The position numbers and the translations under genes are program-made. Below the pieces are notes generated by a model. It was not told the DNA's origin. It saw only the letters and a list, made by a program, of their open reading frames with translations, and did not search any database. A stretch of DNA of 64,000 bases from CAYMUL01 sp964393605 (lineage in GTDB: Bacteria > Bacteroidota > Ignavibacteria > Ignavibacteriales > Ignavibacteriaceae). This document shows positions 44,466 through 52,306 of the stretch, one piece after another; position 1 is the first letter of the stretch; every line of letters begins with the position of its first letter. The stretch lies in NCBI GenBank assembly GCA_964393605.1, contig CAYMUL010000007.1, positions 62,001 through 126,000 of the forward strand, read 5' to 3'.

Positions 44466-45923
44466 TCAAAGCACTAATGGTACAATGAAGTAAGTGAATA
44501 ACGTGATCAAAATAATTGCGGAGAAATTTAACCAGATTCCCGTTTTTATCATGTCTGAAATCTTAACTCGTTGGCTACCGAAAACGATTGCGTTCGGGGG
44601 AGTTGCAACAGGCATCATAAACGCCATTGATGCGGCTATTGTTGCGGGTAGCATCATCAATACGGGATCAACTTCAATTGCTTGGGCGATTGAACCGAGT
44701 ATCGGCAGCACCATTTCGGATGTTGCAGTGTTACTTGTTAACTCGGTTAAAAAAGTAATCACCGTTGTAACAGAGAAAATCGAAGCGAAAGATGAAACGC
44801 CTCTCAAGTCTTCAAATTTTTTTCCGATGAATTCTGATAAACCGCTTTCGACAAATCCGTTTGCAAGCGCAAATCCTCCGCCGAAGAGTAGTATCACATC
44901 CCACGGAATTTTTTGAAACACGTGAACATCGAGTAATTTTTGATTTTCTTTTTTAGCCGGAAAGACGAAGAGTAAAATCGCAATGAAAATTGCTACGGTA
45001 CCGTCGTTCACAAATTTTGAATTTAAAAGCAAATTTCCCCAACCGGGAATTGTAAAAAATCCCAAATTAATTTCACTTCTAAAAATCCACAGCAAAGCCG
45101 CAGTTATGAAAAATATCTGTACAACTTTTTCTTCAAAACTTTTTTTGCCAAGTGCGTGATATTGTTGCTGGATTAAATTTTTATCCAGCGAAAAATTTTC
45201 ATTCTTTTTTAAGTAAAGATTGACAAGAATTTTCCACGCAACAACCATCAAAATTATTGCGAATGGAAAAAAAATAATTAACCACTGCGCAAAAGTTATC
45301 TCGGGTGAATCGGGAAACATGATATGAAAAATTCTTTGATACGATAAATTCGGCGGCGTTCCGATGAGCGTTGCAACCCCGCCAATAGAGCATGAATAAG
45401 CAATGCCGAGCATGATTGCAGTAGAGAATTTTGAAATCTTCTCGGATGAAAATTCTTTTTCGAGGTGATGAATAATGGCTAAACCGATCGGTAACATCAT
45501 CACTGCTGTTGCTGTATTGGAAATCCACATCGAAAGAAATCCCGAGGCGCACATAAATCCCAATATTATTTTTTGTGGATTAACGCCGAGAAGTAAAATA
45601 ATTTTTAGGGCAATACGTTTGTGAAGATTCCATTTTTCCATCGCTAAGGCGAGAAGAAATCCGCCGAGGAAAAGAAATATGGTTGAGTTAATGTATGATT
45701 GCGAAATTTTTTCTCCGGAAGAAATTCCGAAGAGGGGAAAGAGGACAATTGGGAGAAGTGCTGTTGCCGCAAGAGGAATCGCCTCGGTAATCCACCATAC
45801 TGCCATCAATGCGGCAATGGCGGACATGTAATAAATTTTTTCCGTTTCTTGCGGTGCTGAAATGTAGAACAGGACAAACAGCAAAAGCCCGAGCGATAAT
45901 CCTATAAATTTTATTTTCTTCAC
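44466..45923 (-). CDS. SLC13/DASS-family sodium-coupled anion symporter
   Basis: A 485-residue inner-membrane protein with about 11-12 hydrophobic segments. Both family SNT motifs are present: SMWISNTATAVMMLPIG (about 130-147) and ELTSNTATSEMVLPILG in the second half, and AIPLAATALLPIVLFPLFG near the N-terminus is also typical. These carriers import di- or tricarboxylates, or sulfate, with sodium. The start is GTG at 45923 with a weak ribosome site. The substrate cannot be fixed from sequence; a C4-dicarboxylate is the commonest in this branch. Confidence 0.88.
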   Translation of the reverse strand: MKKIKFIGLSLGLLLFVLFYISAPQETEKIYYMSAIAALMAVWWITEAIPLAATALLPIVLFPLFGISSGEKISQSYINSTIFLFLGGFLLALAMEKWNLHKRIALKIILLLGVNPQKIILGFMCASGFLSMWISNTATAVMMLPIGLAIIHHLEKEFSSEKISKFSTAIMLGIAYSCSIGGVATLIGTPPNLSYQRIFHIMFPDSPEITFAQWLIIFFPFAIILMVVAWKILVNLYLKKNENFSLDKNLIQQQYHALGKKSFEEKVVQIFFITAALLWIFRSEINLGFFTIPGWGNLLLNSKFVNDGTVAIFIAILLFVFPAKKENQKLLDVHVFQKIPWDVILLFGGGFALANGFVESGLSEFIGKKFEDLRGVSSFASIFSVTTVITFLTELTSNTATSEMVLPILGSIAQAIEVDPVLMMLPATIAASMAFMMPVATPPNAIVFGSQRVKISDMIKTGIWLNFSAIILITLFTYFIVPLVL

Positions 45924-45991
45924 AAACTTAAAATAGGTTGAATAATTTAAAATTCATATTCGATAATTTTTATGATTCACAATTTATTTTC

Positions 45992-45999
45992 TAACTTTG
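45992..45999 (+). promoter_or_regulatory. Candidate -7 element upstream of coaD
   Basis: TAACTTTG matches TAnnTTTG, 90 bases before coaD. A -33 element is not clear. Confidence 0.3.
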
Positions 46000-46088
46000 A
46001 CGCGCAAATTATATTCACTATTAATTGAAGATGCGCAAAAAAATATTTCTTATTTATTTCCCATAAATTTTTTGGTTGAATAATTGAC

Positions 46089-46577
46089 ATGAAAAAAATA
46101 GCAATATATCCGGGAACATTTGATCCGGTTACAAACGGACACATCGATATTGTCGATAGGGCAATCGAAATGTTTGATAAAGTGATTGTAACTGTTGCAA
46201 AAAATCCAGGCAAGTCGCCAATGTTCACTTTGGATGAAAGATTGGAAATGTTGAGAGACAGCTTGAAAGATTATCCTAAAGTTTCGGTAGATTCTTTCTA
46301 TGGTTTGATTGTCGATCATGCTCACGAAGTCGGTGCATCGGCAATTATCAGAGGTTTGAGAGCGGTGAGTGATTTTGAATATGAATTTCAAATGGCGTTG
46401 ATGAACAGAAAACTTGCAAGCGATATAACGACTGTTTTTCTCATGCCGAACGAAAAATATACTTACTTAAATTCTACAATAATACGAGGGCTTGCCGGCT
46501 TTGATGCCGACGTGCGTGAATTCGTCCCGGATATTGTCAGAAAAATGTTAAAGAAAAAATTTGGAAAGAAAAAATAA
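46089..46577 (+). CDS. coaD: Phosphopantetheine adenylyltransferase
   Basis: A 162-residue cytoplasmic enzyme of coenzyme A synthesis: 4'-phosphopantetheine plus ATP gives dephospho-CoA and pyrophosphate. Motifs: YPGTFDPVTNGHIDI (the T/HxGH nucleotide site), IVDHAHEVGASAIIRGLRAVSDFEYE, split at RGLR, which binds pantetheine and ATP, and the C-terminal STIIRGLAG. Length is standard. The aminotransferase gene follows 11 bases downstream on the same strand. Confidence 0.96.
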   Translation: MKKIAIYPGTFDPVTNGHIDIVDRAIEMFDKVIVTVAKNPGKSPMFTLDERLEMLRDSLKDYPKVSVDSFYGLIVDHAHEVGASAIIRGLRAVSDFEYEFQMALMNRKLASDITTVFLMPNEKYTYLNSTIIRGLAGFDADVREFVPDIVRKMLKKKFGKKK

Positions 46578-46588
46578 TTAGGAGTAGT

Positions 46589-47782
46589 TTGAGTTTATCA
46601 AATTTAATTTCATCTGTTGAAGAAAGCAGAACTTTATCCGTAACGGGATTAATAAAAAAATTAACGGCAGAAGGGAAAGATGTTATCAGTTTTTCCGCAG
46701 GCGAACCCGATTTTCCTACACCCGATTTCATTAAACAAGCGGCGATAAAAGCGATTAATGAAAATTATACATACTATACGCCAAACGAAGGTTCACCCGC
46801 ATTAATAAATGCAATCGTGAATAAATTCAAAAACGAAAATGATCTTAACTTCGAAGCAAAAAATATTTTAGTTTCAAGCGGTGCAAAACACTCCATCTAT
46901 AACATTCTGATGGCACTTTGCAATCCCGCGGATGAAGTTATCTTTCAATCGCCGTATTGGGTAAGCTATCCCGAAATGGTAAAACTTGCGCAGGCAAAAT
47001 CTGTAATCATCAATTCAGATGCGAAAAGTAATTTCAAAATCACTCCGTCTCAATTACGAAATGTTTTAAGTGATCGAACAAAAGTGTTCATATTCAATTC
47101 ACCTTCAAACCCAACCGGCGCAGTGTACAGCAAGGATGAAATTCTCGCGCTTGCTGATGTATTAAAAGAAAGTAAATGTTTTATCATCTCCGATGAGATT
47201 TATGAAAAAATTCTTTATGATGATGCAAAACATTTTTCAATTGGTGCGATAGATTATTTACGAGAGAGAACAATTACCGTCAACGGACTGAGCAAAGCGT
47301 ACTCGATGACGGGCTGGCGGATCGGTTATGCCGGCGGTCCGGCTGATGTAATAAAACTTGCTCGCAATCTGCAAAGCCATTCCACTTCGAATGCTGTTTC
47401 AATATCACAGGCGGCTTCGGTCGCGGCTCTCACTATTGTGAATGATGAAGTTGAAAAAATGGTTAAAGAGTTTTCTTCTCGAAGAAATTTTCTCGTGAAA
47501 AAATTAAATGAGATTGATGGCATACTTTGCCCGAATCCTGCCGGCGCGTTCTATGTTTTCTTTGACGTTAGTACAACTTTCGGTAAAAATTTTGAGGGAG
47601 AAAAAATTACAGACTCGACAAGTTTTTGCAATTTTCTTTTAAAAACCGCAAATGTCGGGCTCGTACCGGGAATCGCTTTCGGTGATGATAATTGCGTACG
47701 GATGTCTTATGCTTGTTCGGTCAAAGATTTAGAAGAAGGTGTGCGCCGAATAAAAAATGCACTCGCATCTTTAGGTGCTTAA
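46589..47782 (+). CDS. aspC: PLP-dependent aspartate-type aminotransferase
   Basis: A 397-residue class I/II aminotransferase. The PLP-lysine motif NGLSKAYSMTGWRIGYAGG is at about residue 233. Other anchors are SAGEPDFPTPDF (substrate loop), SSGAKHSIYN, FNSPSNPTGAVYS and ISDEIYEKILYD. It moves amino groups between aspartate (or a related amino acid) and 2-oxoglutarate. The start is TTG at 46589, four bases after GGAG. It probably shares a transcript with coaD. Specificity within subgroup I-gamma (aspartate/prephenate) cannot be settled from motifs alone. Confidence 0.9.
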   Translation: MSLSNLISSVEESRTLSVTGLIKKLTAEGKDVISFSAGEPDFPTPDFIKQAAIKAINENYTYYTPNEGSPALINAIVNKFKNENDLNFEAKNILVSSGAKHSIYNILMALCNPADEVIFQSPYWVSYPEMVKLAQAKSVIINSDAKSNFKITPSQLRNVLSDRTKVFIFNSPSNPTGAVYSKDEILALADVLKESKCFIISDEIYEKILYDDAKHFSIGAIDYLRERTITVNGLSKAYSMTGWRIGYAGGPADVIKLARNLQSHSTSNAVSISQAASVAALTIVNDEVEKMVKEFSSRRNFLVKKLNEIDGILCPNPAGAFYVFFDVSTTFGKNFEGEKITDSTSFCNFLLKTANVGLVPGIAFGDDNCVRMSYACSVKDLEEGVRRIKNALASLGA

Positions 47783-47791
47783 AGATGTGTG

Positions 47792-47841
47792 TGTCGCACA
47801 ACTGCAACTGAAAAAAGTCTCATTGTTGCACAATTGCGACA
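47792..47841. repeat. Imperfect inverted repeat between aspC and the DUF6588-like gene
   Basis: TGTCGCAcaactGCAAC (47792-47808) and GTTGCacaatTGCGACA (47825-47841) form outer and inner matched arms. No T-run follows, so it is more likely a protein site than a terminator. Confidence 0.45.
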
Positions 47842-47891
47842 AATATTTGTGAGGGAAAAAAAGTATTCAAAAATTAGTTAAAACTAAAACA

Positions 47892-47921
47892 TTGAATTGT
47901 AAATTTTTGGCATTAACTTTG
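47892..47921 (+). promoter_or_regulatory. Bacteroidota-type promoter of the DUF6588-like gene
   Basis: TTG at 47892-47894, 19 bases, then TAACTTTG at 47914-47921, a full match to TTG-N19-TAnnTTTG, 50 bases before the start codon. Confidence 0.65.
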
Positions 47922-47970
47922 CCGCGTGTTGTAAAAAAATTAATTCACTAATAAAAAAAACGGAGAAAAA

Positions 47971-49041
47971 ATGCGTAGACTTTCTTTAATAGTAATAACA
48001 TTCTTCTTTAGCTTTGGGATATTACAAGCTCAAACATTGGAAGAAACACTCGGATCCCTTTCGGCGGATGCCGCAAAAGCATATGTATCACCAATCGTAT
48101 CAGGTTTTGGTGCGAACTTAAATTCTGGATGGGTTCATAGAGCACCGAAAGCTAAATTCCTTGGATTTGATTTGGAGTTTGGTTTAGTTGTAATGGGAAC
48201 ACTTTTCGGAGATGATAATAAAACTTTTTCATCAACAGGTTCATTCAAATTCAGCCAGGCGCAGGCAACTGAATTAGCAAATCAAAATCCACTGCTTGCC
48301 GCAAATGCTATTGCAAGAGATCAAGTAGTCAATCAAATTACAGCTCAAAGTTTCAATCTTGGTATAAGTGGAGCGACTATTGTCGGTTCAAAAACTGATT
48401 CAATTAAAGTTGCATTTCAGCAGAAAACTTTTACAACTTCTGTTGGTAGCTTTGACGTTCCCGGCAAAAATATAGTTCTTCCTATTGGAGGGTTCTTGGA
48501 AGATATTCCTGCTCTTCCGCTTGCCGCACCACAATTAACCTTGGGAACGGTTTATGGAACTCAGTTATCATTGAGATATTTACCGGATGTTGAAATCGAT
48601 AAAGACCTTGGTAAATTCAAATATTCAGGATTTGGAATTCAACACAACCCGGGCGTTTGGTTTCCGAACCCGCTTCCTCTCGAAGTTGCAGTAGGATTCT
48701 TCACCCAATCAATGGAAGTCGGAACTATCTTCAAGAGTAGTGCCACTACATTCGGTGTTTTCGCAAGTAGACAATTCGGACCCGGTGCGCTAAGTATTAC
48801 TCCTTATGCCGGTTTCTGGATGGAGTCCTCAAAAATTGAAGTCGGTTATGATTTCGTTATTGAAGATACACCTACTCCTGGCACAAATCAGGTTGTCCCC
48901 GTCAAATTTGAAGTTGAGGGAGATAACTCAACAAGAATTACAGTCGGCGCATCAATCAAGATTTTGATTGTCAATATTAATGTTGACTATAGCCTTGCTA
49001 AGTACAACACCGTAAGCGGTGGTTTAAGTTTTTATTTCTAA
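47971..49041 (+). CDS. DUF6588-like exported protein
   Basis: A 356-residue protein. The signal peptide ends near ILQAQ. The mature start, LGSLSADAAKAYVSPIVSGF, and then NSGWVHRAPKAKFLGFDLEF resemble the DUF6588 family of Bacteroidota outer-envelope proteins; this is recalled, not searched. The body is beta-rich with a C-terminal barrel-like end (YNTVSGGLSFYF, ending in Phe). It is a single-gene unit with its own promoter and terminator, which suggests abundant independent expression. Function unknown. Confidence 0.65.
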   Translation: MRRLSLIVITFFFSFGILQAQTLEETLGSLSADAAKAYVSPIVSGFGANLNSGWVHRAPKAKFLGFDLEFGLVVMGTLFGDDNKTFSSTGSFKFSQAQATELANQNPLLAANAIARDQVVNQITAQSFNLGISGATIVGSKTDSIKVAFQQKTFTTSVGSFDVPGKNIVLPIGGFLEDIPALPLAAPQLTLGTVYGTQLSLRYLPDVEIDKDLGKFKYSGFGIQHNPGVWFPNPLPLEVAVGFFTQSMEVGTIFKSSATTFGVFASRQFGPGALSITPYAGFWMESSKIEVGYDFVIEDTPTPGTNQVVPVKFEVEGDNSTRITVGASIKILIVNINVDYSLAKYNTVSGGLSFYF

Positions 49042-49060
49042 TAGAAAAAAATGTTGACTA

Positions 49061-49086
49061 AAGAGCCGCCTCGTGCGGCTTTTTAG
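49061..49086 (+). terminator. Terminator after the DUF6588-like gene
   Basis: AGCCGC/GCGGCT stem with loop CTCGT (49064-49080), followed by TTTT. Confidence 0.85.
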
Positions 49087-49162
49087 TTTTAAAAGATTCG
49101 TTGAAAGATGATTCTTCATTTTCTATATTGATGTTAAAATTGAAAGAACTCTTTTTCCATAC

Positions 49163-49912
49163 ATGATTTATAAAAATAAACAAAATTTATTTTTTGTGGG
49201 ATTGATTATTCTCTTCGCCATCATTCCCTCAAATAATTACCTGCCAAATTTGTGGCAGACTATTAACGCGCTCATGATACTCACGCAGGAGTATTCTTTA
49301 TTCGCCAATCTTCTGTTCACTTTATCCGTTGTTTTACTTTCATTACTCGCCGCATTTCTTGTCAGCGTAAGTGTTACGCCTTTTTTTAATGTTGAAAATA
49401 AAACCGGTAACAACATTGCGAAATTTTTTAAAAAACTTGGCTCGCTGATGCCTCCGTTTCTATTCGGAGTGTATTTGATTTTAATTGCGCCAACTTCACC
49501 GTTCATAAATATTTTGTTCGGAATGATTGTCGCTTCCGCGCTGCAGACTCTATTTATTTCGAAAGCGGTTCGGAAGATTCCAAATCATTTTATTGAAACA
49601 GTTTCTACTTTCGGCAGCGATAAAAAGAAAAGTGTGCAAATTTTTCTTCGTTCACTTTCTCTGCCTCTCTCATTTTCGTTCATGAAAAAATTGAACAGAA
49701 TAATTTGGATTTATCTTCTCGTCTTTGAATTTATAAAGAACTTCGGAAGCGGAATCGGAACGATCATTCGCCTCGCATTCGAATATTGGAATGTTCCGAT
49801 GCTTTTTGCCGCGAGTATTTCGATTACTTTTACAATTTTTCTTACTGATGTTACGATTTCGTTTCTCTCCAAAAGATTTTTTATAGAAGATCAGGAGGAG
49901 TTGTTTAAGTGA
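49163..49912 (+). CDS. ABC transporter permease (SsuC/TauC-like)
   Basis: A 249-residue membrane protein with about six hydrophobic segments and the layout of BPD-type permeases. Near residues 145-175 is ETVSTFGSDKKKSVQIFLRS, which occupies the place of the EAA loop (E-A-A---G------F--I-LP) that contacts the ATPase. It is a diverged member: the loop keeps E, G and the following LP-like SLPLSF. The ATPase gene overlaps its stop by four bases. No substrate-binding protein is encoded nearby, and the substrate is unknown. Confidence 0.65.
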   Translation: MIYKNKQNLFFVGLIILFAIIPSNNYLPNLWQTINALMILTQEYSLFANLLFTLSVVLLSLLAAFLVSVSVTPFFNVENKTGNNIAKFFKKLGSLMPPFLFGVYLILIAPTSPFINILFGMIVASALQTLFISKAVRKIPNHFIETVSTFGSDKKKSVQIFLRSLSLPLSFSFMKKLNRIIWIYLLVFEFIKNFGSGIGTIIRLAFEYWNVPMLFAASISITFTIFLTDVTISFLSKRFFIEDQEELFK

Positions 49913-50631
49913 TGATTAAAATAAATGATTTTACTTTTAGCTATTCTTCCGAAAACGGACCTTCAAAGAAGATTTTTTCAAACCTAAACTTTTCCATTGA
50001 AGCGAATGAATGGGTTGGCGTGCTTGCCCCGTACGGAGTCGGCAAATCCGCACTGCTTAAAACTATTGCAAATATTTACGAACATGAAGGTCAACTTGAG
50101 TTCAATGGTTCTGAAAAAATTAAAACGATTTACATCCCATCGCAGCCAACATCATTCCAATGGCTGAGTGTGAAGGAGAATTTACGTCTCGCTAAAAAAT
50201 TTACAACTGCTTTTACAGATGAGCGACTTCAAAATGTTATCGCTCAAGTTGGTTTGGAAGGATACGAAGACCATTTTCCGCAAAGTATGAGTAAAGGTTT
50301 TAGATTTCGTATTAGTCTTGCACGGGCGATTTTATTACAACCGGATTTGCTCGCGCTCGATGAAATTCTTTCCGAGATGAATTCTCAAACAAAGTCAGAA
50401 ATAATCGGTCTACTTCAAAAAATAAAAACTGAAAATTTTTTTTCGGTTCTCTATGGCTCCTCAAATGTTAGTGAAGTAATTTCAATTTGCGATAGGATAA
50501 TTTTACTCGGCAGTAGTCCGGCACACATTCTTGGCGAAATGAAATTGTCGGGTGATTTTCAAATAGACCAAGAAAATGTTTTAGAGATGATTAGAAAATC
50601 TTTTCCCGACGAAAAGGGAATTCTTATCTGA
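49909..50631 (+). CDS. Degenerate ABC transporter ATPase (SsuB-like)
   Basis: A 240-residue protein resembling nitrate/sulfonate-type ATPases, but unusual. Walker A is APYGVGKSALL (Lys and Ser kept, the usual Thr replaced by Ala). The Q-loop is IPSQPTSFQW. The signature is MSKGF in place of LSGGM/Q. Walker B LLALDEILSEMN keeps the catalytic Glu. The H-loop has SSNVSEV where THDxxEA is expected, so the switch His is missing. ATP binding seems possible but hydrolysis may be impaired. It overlaps the permease by four bases and shares a single base with the next start. Confidence 0.72.
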   Translation: MMIKINDFTFSYSSENGPSKKIFSNLNFSIEANEWVGVLAPYGVGKSALLKTIANIYEHEGQLEFNGSEKIKTIYIPSQPTSFQWLSVKENLRLAKKFTTAFTDERLQNVIAQVGLEGYEDHFPQSMSKGFRFRISLARAILLQPDLLALDEILSEMNSQTKSEIIGLLQKIKTENFFSVLYGSSNVSEVISICDRIILLGSSPAHILGEMKLSGDFQIDQENVLEMIRKSFPDEKGILI

Positions 50632-52184
50632 TGAAATCTAAAAAAGAAAAATTTCAGGAGCTTAGCGAACGAAGAGAAGCCGCACGAATTGGCGGAGGTA
50701 AAGAAAAAATAGATCAGCGACATAAAAAAGGAATCCTCAGTGCGCGCGAAAGAATTGAATTATTAGTTGACGAAAACTCCTTCGAAGAAATTGATCTTTA
50801 CGTCAAACATCGCTCGTATGATTTTGGGTTGGATAAAATATCTTATCCCGGCGACGGTGTTATTACTGGTTACGGAAAAATTTTTGGGAAATCTGTTGCA
50901 ATTTTCAGCCAGGATTTTACAGTTCTCGGCGGTTCTCTTTCGGAAGCGAACGCAGAAAAAATTTGTAAGATTATGAAGACTGCCATGAAAATTGGAATTC
51001 CCGTTATTGGATTGAATGATTCGGGTGGCGCAAGAATCCAGGAAGGCGTTGTTAGTCTTGGCGGATACGCAGATATTTTTTTGTTGAACACACTTGCCTC
51101 GGGAGTTATTCCGCAAATATCGGTGATACTTGGTCCTTGTGCAGGCGGCGCAGTTTATTCTCCGGCAATAACTGATTTTGTTTTCATGACAAAAAATTCA
51201 AGTTACATGTTTGTTACCGGACCGAACGTTGTAAAAACTGTTACGCACGAAGAAATAACTTTCGAAGAATTGGGCGGTGCCGATACTCATGCATCAAAAA
51301 GTGGTATCGCACATTTCGCCGAAGAGAATGAACTCGAAACTTTAAATCGCGTGCGAGAACTGATGCAATATCTTCCTCAAAATTTTATGGATCATACTGC
51401 TGATATCGAATTCGATGTTTCGCAACTTTCCGACGAACCGAAATTAGATTTGATTATCCCCGATAATCCGAATAAACCATACGACATGAAGGAGATTATT
51501 CATGCATTGATGGATGATGGAAATTTTCTTGAAGTACATGCAGACTTTGCGGAAAATTTAATTATCGGATTCGGAAGAATCGGCGGAATCGCTGCTGGTG
51601 TTGTTGCAAACCAACCTGCAGTATTGGCTGGAGTACTTGATATCAATGCATCAGTAAAAGGAGCGAGGTTCGTCAGGTTTTGCGATGCGTTTAATATTCC
51701 TTTATTAGTTTTAGAAGATGTTCCCGGTTTTCTTCCCGGAACAGATCAGGAATGGAACGGAATAATTCGACACGGTGCAAAATTGTTATTTGCGTTCTGC
51801 GAAGCAACTGTTCCAAAGATTACAATCATTACAAGAAAAGCATACGGCGGTGCGTACGATGTAATGAATTCAAAGCATGTAAGGGGAGATTTTAACTACG
51901 CCTGGCCAACTGCCGAAATTGCAGTAATGGGACCGAAAGGTGCGGTTGAAATTATTTTCAAAAAAGAAATTTCGTCCTCAGAAAATCCAACCGAAGTTTT
52001 AACAAATAAAACGAACGAGTACACAGAAAAATTTGCGAATCCATATATTGCCGCTGAAAGAGGTTATATCGACGATGTAATCTTTCCCCGCGAAACAAAG
52101 AAGAAAATATATTCCGCGCTTCAACTCTTGAAAACTAAAGTCGATAAAAATCCCCACAAGAAACATTCAAACATTCCTTTATAA
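50631..52184 (+). CDS. Acyl-CoA carboxylase carboxyltransferase subunit (PccB/MmdA-like)
   Basis: A 517-residue carboxyltransferase that moves CO2 between biotin and an acyl-CoA such as propionyl-CoA or methylmalonyl-CoA. Family blocks: HKKGILSARERIELLVDE, FSQDFTVLGGSLSEANAEK, GLNDSGGARIQEGV, GPCAGGAVYSPAITDFVFM (oxyanion loop), FVTGPNVVKTVTHEEIT and AYGGAYDVMNSKH (second oxyanion loop). The length is normal. The start shares its A with the ABC gene's stop (TGATG). No biotin carboxylase, biotin carrier or decarboxylase gene is in the window, so partner and direction are unknown. Confidence 0.92.
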   Translation: MKSKKEKFQELSERREAARIGGGKEKIDQRHKKGILSARERIELLVDENSFEEIDLYVKHRSYDFGLDKISYPGDGVITGYGKIFGKSVAIFSQDFTVLGGSLSEANAEKICKIMKTAMKIGIPVIGLNDSGGARIQEGVVSLGGYADIFLLNTLASGVIPQISVILGPCAGGAVYSPAITDFVFMTKNSSYMFVTGPNVVKTVTHEEITFEELGGADTHASKSGIAHFAEENELETLNRVRELMQYLPQNFMDHTADIEFDVSQLSDEPKLDLIIPDNPNKPYDMKEIIHALMDDGNFLEVHADFAENLIIGFGRIGGIAAGVVANQPAVLAGVLDINASVKGARFVRFCDAFNIPLLVLEDVPGFLPGTDQEWNGIIRHGAKLLFAFCEATVPKITIITRKAYGGAYDVMNSKHVRGDFNYAWPTAEIAVMGPKGAVEIIFKKEISSSENPTEVLTNKTNEYTEKFANPYIAAERGYIDDVIFPRETKKKIYSALQLLKTKVDKNPHKKHSNIPL

Positions 52185-52244
52185 TTTTTTTTAAGTTAAG
52201 CGTAAGTAATTTCATGGAGTTACAGAATTTTGTTAAAAAAATGC

Positions 52245-52275
52245 TTGATTTGAAAAAAAGATAAAACTATATTGC
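52245..52275 (+). promoter_or_regulatory. Candidate promoter of the LysM transglycosylase gene
   Basis: TTG at 52245-52247, 20 bases, then TATATTGC at 52268-52275, close to TAnnTTTG; 31 bases before the ATG. Confidence 0.45.
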
Positions 52276-52306
52276 AAACGCTAATTAACTCATCAATGGA
52301 GAATAA

